From NCBI GenBank assembly GCA_947498775.1, contig CANMLL010000021.1, forward strand, positions 32,653 to 96,652: a DNA stretch of 64,000 nucleotides. Reading direction: 5' to 3'. The notes under the pieces were generated by a model that saw nothing but the letters and a program-made list of their open reading frames with translations, had not been told where the DNA came from and searched no databases. Each line of letters begins with the position of its first letter. Positions within the stretch are counted from its first letter, which is position 1. Positions 1 to 9,157 of the stretch are shown here, piece after piece. The position numbers and the translations under genes were made by a program. The stretch is from an uncultured Aquimarina sp. (GTDB lineage: Bacteria > Bacteroidota > Bacteroidia > Flavobacteriales > Flavobacteriaceae).

Positions 1-801
1 TTCTTTTGAAGAGCTATTTAGAGCAAAATATGCGCTACTCCCTATGCCAGAAAGAAAATGAGCATTTTTCAAAAAACCATTAGGACTAACTACGTGATTG
101 TTTATAATTTCTGGAATTTTTTTATCAAAATAATTAGTGAGATTTTCTCTTAAAACCGAACCTGGATACACATTTAATTTTCCACCTTCTACCTGGTAAA
201 TAGGATTGCCCAAGGATGCTTTTTCAACATTTCCTAATGGACTTGGAGTAAACAATTTATTACGCAATAATGGTTTTCTTATTTTAGCATGATCTGTTCC
301 CGCCAAAATAGTATCGGTTACAATACGAGAACAATTGCTACCATCTTTTCCAAAAGCTCTATATGGAATACTTCCTTTTTCTTGAACAGAAATTACAAAG
401 CTTTTTGCTTTTTCATAATAAATGTAATCACAAACTGAAGCTACCAAACGACCACTACCATGTGTTTTATCCGGATTTGCTTCGAGCCAAAGCAAAAACT
501 CTTCTAAATTATTTAACTTTCTTTCTTTGGTTACTTCTGCCTTAAATGGTATTTGTAGCTCTACATCGGTAACTGCGCTTCGCACTCGGCCGCAACCTTG
601 GGGAGTAATATACCTTCCAAAATCATAGTACGCTGCATGACCTGTTTTGTTTTCAATAAGCACAAAAGCTGCATGCCCTGCCTTTATATAATTCTCCTTT
701 CCTAAACCCAAAGCCAAAAGCACTTTGGTCGAAGACTCGTCGGAGTGTTTTACAAATGTATCAGGAAACGCAAGTGAAATTATTTTACCTGTATATTTCA
801 A
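1..801 (-). CDS. DUF6695-like protein, partial (runs off left edge)
   Basis: An open frame reads from a TTG codon at 801 to the left edge with no stop, so the C-terminus lies outside the window. The TTG is 2 bases after the stop of the NRDE gene upstream, which implies an operon and translational coupling. Visible segments include GHAAFVLIENKTG, YYDFGRYITPQGCGRVRS and DGSNCSRIVTD. The order of His43 (GHAAF) before Cys157 (NCSR) is like permuted papain-fold (NlpC/P60-type) hydrolases; that is inference. Proteins of this type recur beside NRDE genes in flavobacteria and are called DUF6695 as far as I recall. No signal peptide is visible, so it is probably cytoplasmic. Function unknown. Confidence 0.75.
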   Translation of the reverse strand, partial: MKYTGKIISLAFPDTFVKHSDESSTKVLLALGLGKENYIKAGHAAFVLIENKTGHAAYYDFGRYITPQGCGRVRSAVTDVELQIPFKAEVTKERKLNNLEEFLLWLEANPDKTHGSGRLVASVCDYIYYEKAKSFVISVQEKGSIPYRAFGKDGSNCSRIVTDTILAGTDHAKIRKPLLRNKLFTPSPLGNVEKASLGNPIYQVEGGKLNVYPGSVLRENLTNYFDKKIPEIINNHVVSPNGFLKNAHFLSGIGSSAYFALNSSSKE

Positions 802-803
802 TT

Positions 804-1520
804 TTACGCAGTAATTGCTTCAAAAATAACGGTACTTACTTCTTCATTTTGTAAATTTTCATACCGCATCGATAACTCTTCTTCATTTTTCACTATCTGA
901 GTTATGCTTATAGTTTTAAGAAAACCTCTATCTATCTGCAAATCCACATCATCATCTCCTATCCCTTCGTTTTTATGAAAGTCTAACAAAGAATCCGGAG
1001 TAAGCACATTCTGGTTTTCAAAAACATCAAACCAATCCTCTCTAAGGTTTTTCATCTCTTTGGTATATAATGTAGAAGACGACCAAATGTGCGTTTCTTT
1101 TTCTAGAGCACGAAGATGTTTTTGTTGTCCATCCCAAACAAATTCAAAAAGCAAAAGATCAGAACTCCAATTTGCAGCAACAATAGTAAAAGGCTCAATT
1201 CCTTTACAATCATAAACATCGATGGCTTTTTCTAAATCATTGGCCTCTAATAAATCTTTAACCACTACCCCTCTGCTTTGTCTATAAGACACCTGTCTTT
1301 CATGAATTTCAAAACCTCCATTAAGCAAACAAATCATTGTATTCTTATCGCTAACTCCTATCCAGGTTCCTCCTGCAACAGCATCTTTGGGAAACAACAT
1401 TCTAGTTTTATTTACCTTATAGAATTCTGGTAGTAATGTTTTTCGATTTATAATCTCATCACGATTAGAGGTAAGAATAAAATCATTTTCTTGAATTGGG
1501 ATCAATGTTACTGTACACAT
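804..1520 (-). CDS. NRDE (TANGO2-like) family protein
   Basis: A 238-residue NRDE/TANGO2-family protein. I place the start at 1520, so that the protein begins MCTVTLIP: in this family Met is followed by a conserved Cys2 that becomes the N-terminal residue. An upstream in-frame codon would add nine residues and bury it. The family signature SNRDE is at residues 18-22 and GGTWIGVSD follows near residue 50. The biochemical role of the family is poorly settled (haem/lipid handling has been proposed for TANGO2). The DUF6695-like gene follows 2 bases after its stop, so the two are probably co-transcribed. It diverges from pruA. Confidence 0.88.
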   Translation of the reverse strand: MCTVTLIPIQENDFILTSNRDEIINRKTLLPEFYKVNKTRMLFPKDAVAGGTWIGVSDKNTMICLLNGGFEIHERQVSYRQSRGVVVKDLLEANDLEKAIDVYDCKGIEPFTIVAANWSSDLLLFEFVWDGQQKHLRALEKETHIWSSSTLYTKEMKNLREDWFDVFENQNVLTPDSLLDFHKNEGIGDDDVDLQIDRGFLKTISITQIVKNEEELSMRYENLQNEEVSTVIFEAITA

Positions 1521-1620
1521 AAATTTTGGGTCGGCTAAATATGTCACAACTTACAAAAAAAAATAGATACACCACAATGTTTATAAAAGGTTAAAATGGA
1601 TAATACCCTATATAATTTTC

Positions 1621-1628
1621 TATCTTTG
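1621..1628 (+). promoter_or_regulatory. -7 promoter element of pruA
   Basis: TATCTTTG matches the Bacteroidota -7 consensus TAnnTTTG and lies 65 bases before the pruA start. I do not see a clear TTG at the -33 position, so this rests on one element. Confidence 0.5.
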
Positions 1629-1692
1629 CTATCCTAAATGACTAACTCATTAGACAAACACATCTTACTAATTTAAATAACACAATTATATT

Positions 1693-3321
1693 ATGGGAAA
1701 AGGTTTTTTTCAAGTTCCTACAGCTATAAACGAACCTGTAAAGTCGTACGCTCCTGGAACACCTGAAAGAGAAGAAGTTCTAGCTACCTACAAAGAAATG
1801 TACAATACCAAGGTAGATGTACCTTTATATATAAATGGTGAAGAAATAAGAACCGGAGACAAAGGAACTATGGCTCCTCCTCATGACCACAAACATGCTT
1901 TAGGAACATATCATAAAGCCGAAAAAAAACATGTTCAAAAAGCTATTGACACTGCCATTGAAGCTCGTAAAAAATGGGCAGATTTGCCTTGGGAACAACG
2001 TGCCGCGGTTTTTTTAAGAGCAGCAGAACTAATTGCAGGGCCCTATCGAGCAAAAATTAATGCCGCTACGATGTTGGCACAGTCCAAAAATATATTTCAA
2101 GCAGAAATTGATGCAGCTTGTGAGTTTATAGATTTTTTACGTTTTAACGCAGAATTTATGACGCAGATTTATGAAGACCAACCTGATTCTACATCTGATG
2201 CCTGGAATCGATTAGAATATCGTCCTTTGGAAGGTTTTGTGTACGCCATTACTCCATTTAATTTTACTGCAATATCAGGCAACCTTCCTGCGAGTGCCGC
2301 CTTAATGGGAAATACCGTAGTATGGAAACCAAGTGATAGTCAGATATATTCTGCAAAAGTAATCGTTGACATCTTTAAAGAAGCTGGGGTGCCCGATGGC
2401 GTAATTAATGTGGTATATGGAGATCCTGTAATGATTACCGACACTATTCTCGCCAGTCCCGATTTTGCCGGAATTCATTTTACAGGAAGCACTCATGTAT
2501 TTAAAGATATTTGGGCAAAAATCGGAACTAATATCCATACTTATAAAACCTATCCAAGAATTGTAGGTGAAACCGGCGGAAAAGACTTTATCGTTGCACA
2601 CCCAAGCGCCAATGCAAAGCAAGTAGCTACGGGTATTTCTAGAGGTGCTTTTGAGTTTCAAGGACAAAAATGTAGTGCCGCTTCAAGAGCATATATCCCA
2701 AAAAGTTTATGGCCCGATATAGAAAAATTCTTAAAAGAAGATATTAAATCCTTCAAAATGGGATCGCCAGAAGATATGAGTAATTTTATCACTGCGGTTA
2801 TTCATGAAGGTTCTTTTGATAAGCTCGCAAAATACATTGATCAGGCCAAGAGTGACAACGATGCTGAAATTATTGCTGGAGGTAATTATGATAAATCAAA
2901 AGGGTACTTTATCGAGCCAACTGTGATTTTAGCCAAAGATCCTAAATACACTACCATGTGCACAGAACTTTTTGGTCCGGTAATTACTATTTATGTATAT
3001 GATGACAATACGTGGTCTGAAACGCTAGAATTGGTTGACGGAACCAGTGAATATGCACTTACCGGAGCCATATTCTCTACAGATCGATACGCTGCCGCTG
3101 AAGCTACTAAGGCATTAGAGAATAGTGCCGGTAATTTCTATATCAATGACAAATGTACAGGAGCCGTCGTAGGGCAACAACCATTTGGCGGTGCCAGAGC
3201 ATCTGGAACTAATGACAAGGCAGGCTCATACCTCAACTTATTGCGTTGGGTATCGCCACGTATGATCAAAGAAACGTTTGTTTCTCCGTCTGATTATAGA
3301 TATCCATTTTTAGGAGAATAG
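1693..3321 (+). CDS. pruA: L-glutamate gamma-semialdehyde dehydrogenase (proline/arginine catabolism)
   Basis: A 542-residue NAD-dependent aldehyde dehydrogenase that oxidises L-glutamate 5-semialdehyde (in equilibrium with pyrroline-5-carboxylate) to glutamate, the last step of proline catabolism. The sequence shows the ALDH core: FTGS in the cofactor site, the general-base Glu293 in GETGGKD, and the catalytic Cys327 in FQGQKCSAASRAY, then the C-terminal PFGGARASGTNDKAG. The length matches the stand-alone P5C dehydrogenase of Bacteroidota and eukaryotes; there is no proline dehydrogenase domain fused and none next to it in this window. Start MGKGFFQVP is typical of the group. Cytoplasmic. 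Confidence 0.95.
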   Translation: MGKGFFQVPTAINEPVKSYAPGTPEREEVLATYKEMYNTKVDVPLYINGEEIRTGDKGTMAPPHDHKHALGTYHKAEKKHVQKAIDTAIEARKKWADLPWEQRAAVFLRAAELIAGPYRAKINAATMLAQSKNIFQAEIDAACEFIDFLRFNAEFMTQIYEDQPDSTSDAWNRLEYRPLEGFVYAITPFNFTAISGNLPASAALMGNTVVWKPSDSQIYSAKVIVDIFKEAGVPDGVINVVYGDPVMITDTILASPDFAGIHFTGSTHVFKDIWAKIGTNIHTYKTYPRIVGETGGKDFIVAHPSANAKQVATGISRGAFEFQGQKCSAASRAYIPKSLWPDIEKFLKEDIKSFKMGSPEDMSNFITAVIHEGSFDKLAKYIDQAKSDNDAEIIAGGNYDKSKGYFIEPTVILAKDPKYTTMCTELFGPVITIYVYDDNTWSETLELVDGTSEYALTGAIFSTDRYAAAEATKALENSAGNFYINDKCTGAVVGQQPFGGARASGTNDKAGSYLNLLRWVSPRMIKETFVSPSDYRYPFLGE

Positions 3322-3328
3322 CCCATAC

Positions 3329-3595
3329 GTGAAAACTATAATACATAAGCCGTATATTATATTTTGGGTAGTTATTCCCATCATGATAATATACGGTTTA
3401 TTTTTGGGAGACAAGACGCTCGATATCAATATTCATGACACCTATTATGTGATTTCCAAGGCCTCTATTTGGTATATCATTTCTCACATATTTGCTATTT
3501 ATGGGATTCTATATTGTTATAATAGCTCACAGTTACTGTTTCTAATAAATTTAGGTATCGGTCTGTATAAAAAAAATGAAAATTATCAAAAATGA
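3329..3595 (+). CDS. small membrane protein with cytochrome-oxidase-I-like HDTYYV motif
   Basis: An 88-residue protein with a GTG start 7 bases after pruA and a stop that overlaps the next ATG (ATGA, 4-bp overlap), so it is probably translationally coupled to the GNAT gene. Two hydrophobic segments (about residues 9-28 and 47-75) flank the motif LDINIHDTYYVIS. That motif resembles haem-copper oxidase subunit I around its two haem-ligand histidines (HDTYYVVAHFHYV), but here the HFH is replaced (SKASIWY). Small flavobacterial proteins carrying this motif exist, as far as I recall, without a known role. Function unknown; a degenerate member of that group is possible. Confidence 0.6.
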   Translation: MKTIIHKPYIIFWVVIPIMIIYGLFLGDKTLDINIHDTYYVISKASIWYIISHIFAIYGILYCYNSSQLLFLINLGIGLYKKNENYQK

Positions 3596-4050
3596 TTATC
3601 CGAACCGCTAAAATAGAGGATTTACCCATCCTTCTTGATTTTGAACAAAAGCTTATTGAAGCAGAACGGCCAATGGACGTTACCTTAAAAAAAGAAAAAA
3701 TAAGTTATTACAGCATAGAAGACTACATCAAAGCTGATCACACCGAAGTGATTGTTGCAGAAGTTGATGGTGAAATTGCAGGTAGCGGATATGGTCAGAT
3801 TAGAGATCGACTTGACTATTTTCAACAAAAACAGCTTGGTTACATTGGTTTTATGTATGTAAAAGAAGAACACCGTGGTAAAGGTGTGAGCCAAGCCATC
3901 ATTAAATGTTTATACGATTGGTTTAAAGCCAAAGACCTTGAAGAAATCCGTCTTACGGTGTATGAAAAAAACCCAAGAGCAATACGAGCCTATGAAAAAG
4001 TAGGTTTTGAAAAGCACCTAATTGAAATGCGAATTAACCTAAAAGACTAA
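3592..4050 (+). CDS. GNAT family N-acetyltransferase
   Basis: A 152-residue single GNAT domain. Acetyl-CoA-binding motif A is visible as IGFMYVKEEHRGKGVSQ (residues about 85-101), with the R/Q-x-x-G-x-G/A pyrophosphate loop as RGKGVS, and the C-terminal ENPRAIRAYEKVGF is motif B. The acceptor substrate cannot be predicted. Its ATG overlaps the stop of the small membrane protein by 4 bases, and its TAA overlaps the convergent rsmG stop within the palindromic CTAA at 4047-4050. Cytoplasmic. Confidence 0.9.
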   Translation: MIIRTAKIEDLPILLDFEQKLIEAERPMDVTLKKEKISYYSIEDYIKADHTEVIVAEVDGEIAGSGYGQIRDRLDYFQQKQLGYIGFMYVKEEHRGKGVSQAIIKCLYDWFKAKDLEEIRLTVYEKNPRAIRAYEKVGFEKHLIEMRINLKD

Positions 4051-4679
4051 ATCTTATATTTCAATGGTAAATACACTACCTTTTTAGTTTCAAAAAATTC
4101 TTCTTCAAAATAATCTGAAAGATTGTGCTCTACCGCTTTTGGAAAAACAGCTAGCTCTTCTGTTAAATCACCTCCTTTTAAGTATAGAATCCCATTTTGA
4201 AGTTCGTGATGACTTTTTTTAGCTATATTTTTACGTACCCACTTTACAAAATCGGGCATATTTGTAACTGCCCTACTCACCACAAAATCAAAGCGACCAT
4301 CAAAAGTCCCTGCTCTGCGCTGTTCTGCTTTTATATTTTTCAGACCTAAAGCTTTCGTGACCTCATGAACCACCCGAATTTTTTTTGCAATAACATCTAC
4401 TAAATAGAATTGCGTTTCAGGAAACATAATTGCCAAGGGAATCCCAGGAAAACCGCCGCCTGTACCAACATCAAGTATGTGTGCTCCCGGTTTAAACTCT
4501 TGAATTTTAACTATCCCCAGAGAATGTAATATGTGCCTCTCATACAAAGACACTATATCCTTACGAGAGATCACATTGATTTTTGCATTCCATTCGGCAT
4601 ACAAATCTCCTAGCTTAGAAAATTGTTCTTTTTGTTCTTCGGTTAAATCCGGAAAATGTTTAAGTAAGATGTCCATCAA
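4047..4679 (-). CDS. rsmG: 16S rRNA (guanine527-N7)-methyltransferase
   Basis: A 210-residue SAM-dependent Rossmann methyltransferase of the RsmG (GidB) family, which methylates G527 in the 530 loop of 16S rRNA. SAM motif I is clear as ILDVGTGGGFPGIPLAI; VSRAVTNM follows in the position of the family's SRA motif. The N-terminal YAEWNAKINVISRKD is also typical. It starts MMDILLKHF; either Met could be used. Tail-to-tail with the GNAT gene, sharing 4 bases. Normal length for Bacteroidota. Confidence 0.95.
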   Translation of the reverse strand: MMDILLKHFPDLTEEQKEQFSKLGDLYAEWNAKINVISRKDIVSLYERHILHSLGIVKIQEFKPGAHILDVGTGGGFPGIPLAIMFPETQFYLVDVIAKKIRVVHEVTKALGLKNIKAEQRRAGTFDGRFDFVVSRAVTNMPDFVKWVRKNIAKKSHHELQNGILYLKGGDLTEELAVFPKAVEHNLSDYFEEEFFETKKVVYLPLKYKI

Positions 4680-4812
4680 TATAAATTAAAGCGCAAAAAT
4701 ACATGTTAAACTGATATATTTTACTACTTTTTAGGAACTTAAAAAAATTTAAATAGCTAACTTTACCCAATATTACTATGAGCAAATACGTTTGTTCATA
4801 AACCTCAAAAGT

Positions 4813-5913
4813 ATGACTACACCGAATGTACGTTTTAGTAGGGCAGATTCCGCTAAATTTTTTAGAACGCTTAACAAGCGAGTAAATCAGTATTTTAAAG
4901 ATAATAACATCAAGAGAACAGGTAACTGGAAATTACACTTGAAAACCATTATTATGTTTTCAATTTTTCTGACTCCGTATTTTTTGATTCTCACCCTTGA
5001 TATTTCTCAATGGTGGATGCTACTACTTACAATTGTAATGGGCGTTGGAATGGCTGGAGTTGGTATGAATGTTATGCACGATGGAAATCACGGCTCTTAT
5101 TCTTCAAAAAAATGGATAAACAACCTAATGGGAAATAGCATCTATATTCTGGCTGGGAATGTTTATAACTGGCAAGTGCAGCATAATGTTTTGCATCATA
5201 CGTATACAAATATTCATGGACATGATGAGGATATGGATGCTGGTAGGGTAATTCGATTTACCAAGCATGCTAAATGGATGCGTTTTCATAGATTTCAGCA
5301 CTATTATTCTATATTTCTTTATGGATTGCTAACATTTAATTGGGCACTAACCACAGATTTTAAACAAACCAAAAATTACCTGGCGCGTAAATTATCCTAC
5401 GGAAAATTACCAAGCCCTTTAAAGCAGTGGAGCACCGTGGTAATTACCAAAACGATTTACGTTATGATATGGATTGCTATTCCTATGCTATTTATGTCTA
5501 TTGCCTGGTGGAAGATTCTATTAGGTTTTTTTATTATGCATTATGTAGCTGGGTTAATATTGAGTATTGTATTTCAATTAGCTCATATGGTAGAGGAGGC
5601 AGATATGCCAATGCCCGATTCTGATGGAAATATGAAAAACACATGGGCCATCCATCAATTATTTACCACAGTTAATTTTTCTACCAAAAACAGAATAGTA
5701 AATTGGTTTACAGGAGGTTTAAATCATCAAGTGGAACACCACATTTTTCCGCACATAAGTCATATCCATTATACCAAAATTTCTAAAATTGTAAAACAAA
5801 CAGCATTAGAATTTAATTTACCATATAACGAATACAAAACCACTCGTAAGGCAATTATTGCACATTTCAGACATCTTAAAGAAATGGGAATGAAACCAGC
5901 CTTGCAACCATAA
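4813..5913 (+). CDS. membrane fatty acid (acyl-CoA/acyl-lipid) desaturase
   Basis: A 366-residue integral membrane di-iron desaturase. Three histidine boxes are visible: HDGNH, HNVLHH and the front-end-type QVEHH in NHQVEHHIFPHISH. Hydrophobic segments occur around residues 45-85 and 205-255. It inserts a double bond into membrane fatty acids, probably for low-temperature fluidity. No cytochrome b5 domain is fused. I prefer the ATG at 4813 (MTTPNVRFSR) over an in-frame TTG at 4792. The aminotransferase follows after 21 bases. Exact regioselectivity cannot be read from the sequence. Confidence 0.9.
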   Translation: MTTPNVRFSRADSAKFFRTLNKRVNQYFKDNNIKRTGNWKLHLKTIIMFSIFLTPYFLILTLDISQWWMLLLTIVMGVGMAGVGMNVMHDGNHGSYSSKKWINNLMGNSIYILAGNVYNWQVQHNVLHHTYTNIHGHDEDMDAGRVIRFTKHAKWMRFHRFQHYYSIFLYGLLTFNWALTTDFKQTKNYLARKLSYGKLPSPLKQWSTVVITKTIYVMIWIAIPMLFMSIAWWKILLGFFIMHYVAGLILSIVFQLAHMVEEADMPMPDSDGNMKNTWAIHQLFTTVNFSTKNRIVNWFTGGLNHQVEHHIFPHISHIHYTKISKIVKQTALEFNLPYNEYKTTRKAIIAHFRHLKEMGMKPALQP

Positions 5914-5934
5914 ACTTTTATTTACCAATTAAAA

Positions 5935-7146
5935 ATGAGTACACAAGTTTCAGAAATGAATACACAACTATCGGACAGAATTAATGCGCTGAAAGCATCT
6001 GCTACGTTAGCAATGGCTGCAAAAGCCCGAGAATTAAGAGCTGAAGGAAAAGACATTATAGGCCTTAGCCTGGGAGAACCTGATTTTAACACTCCCGAGT
6101 TTATTAAAGAAGCCGCTATTCAAGCGATAAACGACAATTATAATTCATACACACCTGTAGACGGTTATGTAGAATTAAAAGATGCAATTATCACAAAATT
6201 TAAGCGTGACAACGATCTTATATATGATCGTTCGCAAATAGTAGTGTCTACGGGAGCAAAACAATCCCTTTACAATGTTGCACAAGTATATATAAATCCA
6301 GGTGATGAGGTAATTTTACCATGTCCATATTGGGTAAGTTATAGTGATATAGTAAAATTGTCTGGAGGTGTGCCCGTTGAAGTAAAAACTTCAATCGAAA
6401 CAGATTTTAAGATGACTGCAGAGCAGCTTGAAGCAGCTATAACTCCAAAAACCAAAATGTTATGGTATAGCTCTCCTTGTAACCCAAGCGGATCTATATA
6501 TAGCAAAGATGAATTGAGAGCTTTGGCCGATGTGCTACAAAAGTATCCAGATATTGTTGTTGTAAGTGATGAAATATATGAGCATATCAATTATGTTGGA
6601 GGCCATGCATCAATGGCTCAGTTTGAAGATATGTATAACAGAACAGTTACCGTAAATGGAGTAGCAAAAGCTTTTGCCATGACCGGGTGGCGAATTGGAT
6701 ATATCGGAGCTCCTAAATCTATCGCTAGAGCCTGTAATAAAATCCAGGGACAAGTTACCAGTGGTGCTAATTGTATTGCTCAAAGAGCCGTAATCACTGC
6801 TTTAGAAGCCCCTGTTAGCAAAATCCAATATATGGTAGAAGAGTTTCAGGAGCGGAGAAAATTAATATTGAATCTATTATCTGAAATCCCAGGATTTGAA
6901 TGTAACGAGCCAGAAGGCGCTTTTTACGTATTTCCAGATATTTCGTACTACTTCGGAAAAACACTACAAGGATATACCATTACTAATGCAACCGATTTTT
7001 CTATGTTTTTATTGGAAAAAGCAAACGTTGCAACAGTAACCGGTATTGCTTTTGGAAATAGTAACTGCATTAGAATATCCTATGCTGCAAGTACAAAACA
7101 AATTATTGAAGCCATAAAAAGAATTAAGGAAGCCGTAAACCTTTAA
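5935..7146 (+). CDS. aspC: pyridoxal-phosphate aspartate aminotransferase (class I, subgroup 1-beta)
   Basis: A 403-residue fold-type I aminotransferase, probably aspartate:2-oxoglutarate aminotransferase. Lys245 in NGVAKAFAMTGWRIGY is the PLP Schiff-base lysine; SSPCNPSG carries the Asn that holds the cofactor ring, DEIYEHI the ring-nitrogen Asp, and CIRISYA the C-terminal substrate-carboxylate Arg. The N-terminal LSLGEPDFNTP is standard. The first Met is followed by MNTQLSDRI, which could be an alternative start. Only 21 bases separate it from the desaturase. A strong terminator follows at 7169. Confidence 0.92.
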   Translation: MSTQVSEMNTQLSDRINALKASATLAMAAKARELRAEGKDIIGLSLGEPDFNTPEFIKEAAIQAINDNYNSYTPVDGYVELKDAIITKFKRDNDLIYDRSQIVVSTGAKQSLYNVAQVYINPGDEVILPCPYWVSYSDIVKLSGGVPVEVKTSIETDFKMTAEQLEAAITPKTKMLWYSSPCNPSGSIYSKDELRALADVLQKYPDIVVVSDEIYEHINYVGGHASMAQFEDMYNRTVTVNGVAKAFAMTGWRIGYIGAPKSIARACNKIQGQVTSGANCIAQRAVITALEAPVSKIQYMVEEFQERRKLILNLLSEIPGFECNEPEGAFYVFPDISYYFGKTLQGYTITNATDFSMFLLEKANVATVTGIAFGNSNCIRISYAASTKQIIEAIKRIKEAVNL

Positions 7147-7168
7147 TTTGGCTTTAGAATAATACATT

Positions 7169-7205
7169 CCGGTTGTTCCTATTAGGGGACGACCGGTTTT
7201 TTATT
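7169..7205 (+). terminator. Rho-independent terminator after the aminotransferase gene
   Basis: A 12-bp stem (CCGGTTGTTCCT pairing with GGGGACGACCGG, with three G-U pairs), a 4-5-base loop and a T-rich run (TTTTTTATT). Confidence 0.85.
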
Positions 7206-7364
7206 GACCAAAAACTATTTTGCAAATAATTAACTATATTTTGTATTTTTTTATCATCTTATATATACTAAAATACTCGAAATTAGAGTTATTGTTTTTT
7301 CTATTTTACACAAGTTTTTGAACAAAGGCAATTTATTTTAAAACCAACTTAAAACCATTCCCCC

Positions 7365-7631
7365 ATGGATATTAAAGAAAAAGAACGTATAGTCAAGAAG
7401 AATATACTTCAAATTTTTAAGGAAAACTTTAATGTAACCAAAACCGATGATGAAATCCTGAACATCAAACCGGAAACTGAATTTGATATTAGCAATGGTT
7501 ATTATGAGTCTATATTGGATATATTCTTAATAGAACCAGAACATCTAGAAAGCATTTCGGGTAAAGTGAAGGATACCATCAAGAAGGTTGCAGAATTATG
7601 GACTTTAACGCTTCATTATTCTCTTCCTTAA
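7365..7631 (+). CDS. hypothetical small acidic protein
   Basis: An 88-residue protein that I do not recognise. It begins ATGGATATTAAAGAAAAAG directly after a CCCC run. It is charged, predicted mostly helical, and has no signal peptide or membrane segment. The segment ILNIKPETEFD is followed by an aromatic, acidic stretch (NGYYESILDIFLIEPEHLE) and a hydrophobic end. It stands alone between a terminator and the convergent trkH gene. Codon use looks like that of its neighbours, which supports it being real. Confidence 0.6.
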   Translation: MDIKEKERIVKKNILQIFKENFNVTKTDDEILNIKPETEFDISNGYYESILDIFLIEPEHLESISGKVKDTIKKVAELWTLTLHYSLP

Positions 7632-7660
7632 AAAAAATCCTTAAGGCATATTAATTAATG

Positions 7661-9157
7661 TTATCTGTTCCGCCAGAAAAATGGCGTAAGAAGTATCAGG
7701 ACAGTAAAGAGCTCTAATCTTCCTATAAGCATAAGGAAACAGCACCACCATTTCCCAAAGTCTGGTAACACATCAAAGTTGTTAACGGGGCTTAGTTTCC
7801 CAAAAGCTGGGCCAACATTCCCTAATGACGAGGCTGCGCCGCCTATAGCAGTTTCAAAGTCCAACCCCAGTGAACCGAGCACAACAGAACCAATAATAAA
7901 TGCGAGCATATATAAAATAAAGAATGCCAAGATATTAAATACAATTTCTTTTGAAACTGCTTTTGTATTATACCTTACTGGTAATATCGCTCTGGGGTGT
8001 AAGGTTCGTTTAAACTCTAAAATACCATTACGAATTGTAATCAAATGCCGCACCACTTTCATTCCTCCGGCCGTAGATCCCGCAGATCCACCCAGAAACA
8101 TAATCCCGAAGAAGAATACCGTTAAAAAAGGCGTCCACATTGTAAAATCTGCACTTACAAAACCAGTAGTCGTGACCACAGCCAAGATCTGAAAAAGCGC
8201 ATGGCGAAAAGCACTTTCTGCCTCTCCCCAAACCATTGGGTGATCTATAGATGATATGGAAACATCAGCCTTATAATAAATAATAATAGTTGCTATGATC
8301 GTAAACGAGACAATGAAAAAGGCGTACAGTTTAAACTCTTCATCTTTTATAATCTTTTGAACTTTTCCTTTAAACCCAAAATAACTAAGTACAAAATTCA
8401 TTCCAGCCAGGAACATAAACAAGATGATAATATATTGTATAATCGGTTCATCGTTCCAATAGGCAACACTAGCATTTTTGGTAGAAAAACCTCCTGTAGA
8501 TAGTGTACTTAACGCATGGTTTATTGCATCAAAGAAATTCATCCCAGCCAGTTTTAACAAGATTGTTTCTGCAGCGGTATACCCAAAATAAATCAACCAT
8601 AATCTTTTTGCGGTATCTGTAATTCGAGGGTGTAATTTATCTGCATTCGGCCCAGGAGCTTCTGCAGCAAATAACTGCATCCCCCCTATCCCCAATAGTG
8701 GCAAAATTGCAATTGCCAATACAATAATCCCCATTCCTCCTATCCAATGTGTAAGACTTCGCCAAAATAGAATCCCTTTAGGAATGATTTCAATTTCATT
8801 AAGAATAGAAGAACCTGTTGTGGTATAACCAGACATGGTTTCAAAAAAAGCATTTGTGAATGTTGGGATTGCTCCAGAAAATAAATAGGGTAATGTTCCG
8901 CTTAAGGACATAAATATCCATCCAAAAGTAACAACAATATAACCTTCTCGTTTGTTGATTTCTTTTTGGTGCTCGCGTGTTAAAAACATTAAAGCAATCC
9001 CTATAAACATGGTTGCTAATGCAGCCATCATAATCTCTACCGTTACCCCATCTTTATAAGCAAAGCTTATAAGTGTAGCAAGAAGCATGAAACACCCATT
9101 ACAGAGCAATAGAAGTCCCATTATGTGTGAGATAATCTTATAGTTTAGTTTATACAT
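7661..9157 (-). CDS. trkH: Trk-type potassium uptake protein, membrane subunit
   Basis: A 498-residue polytopic membrane protein of the TrkH/KtrB family, with four repeated membrane-pore-membrane units. The selectivity-filter regions are visible: TTTGSS, STGGFST, TTTGFVS and the last loop near SSLGNVGPAFG. The SAGSTAGGMKVVR segment is the hallmark of Trk channels. It translocates K+ across the cytoplasmic membrane. Its ATG directly abuts the TAA of trkA (no gap), so both subunits are coupled in translation. Confidence 0.95.
   Translation of the reverse strand: MYKLNYKIISHIMGLLLLCNGCFMLLATLISFAYKDGVTVEIMMAALATMFIGIALMFLTREHQKEINKREGYIVVTFGWIFMSLSGTLPYLFSGAIPTFTNAFFETMSGYTTTGSSILNEIEIIPKGILFWRSLTHWIGGMGIIVLAIAILPLLGIGGMQLFAAEAPGPNADKLHPRITDTAKRLWLIYFGYTAAETILLKLAGMNFFDAINHALSTLSTGGFSTKNASVAYWNDEPIIQYIIILFMFLAGMNFVLSYFGFKGKVQKIIKDEEFKLYAFFIVSFTIIATIIIYYKADVSISSIDHPMVWGEAESAFRHALFQILAVVTTTGFVSADFTMWTPFLTVFFFGIMFLGGSAGSTAGGMKVVRHLITIRNGILEFKRTLHPRAILPVRYNTKAVSKEIVFNILAFFILYMLAFIIGSVVLGSLGLDFETAIGGAASSLGNVGPAFGKLSPVNNFDVLPDFGKWWCCFLMLIGRLELFTVLILLTPFFWRNR

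Noticed and set aside
363..545. Plus-strand open frame of 60 codons
   Set aside because: It is antisense to the DUF6695-like partial gene, whose frame spans all of 1-801 with sensible protein sequence.
2302..2667. Minus-strand open frame of 121 codons
   Set aside because: It lies fully inside pruA on the opposite strand; Ser/Tyr/Ile-rich translation with no family sense.
7779..8192. Plus-strand open frame of 137 codons
   Set aside because: Antisense to trkH; Pro/Asn-rich shadow of a conserved membrane protein.
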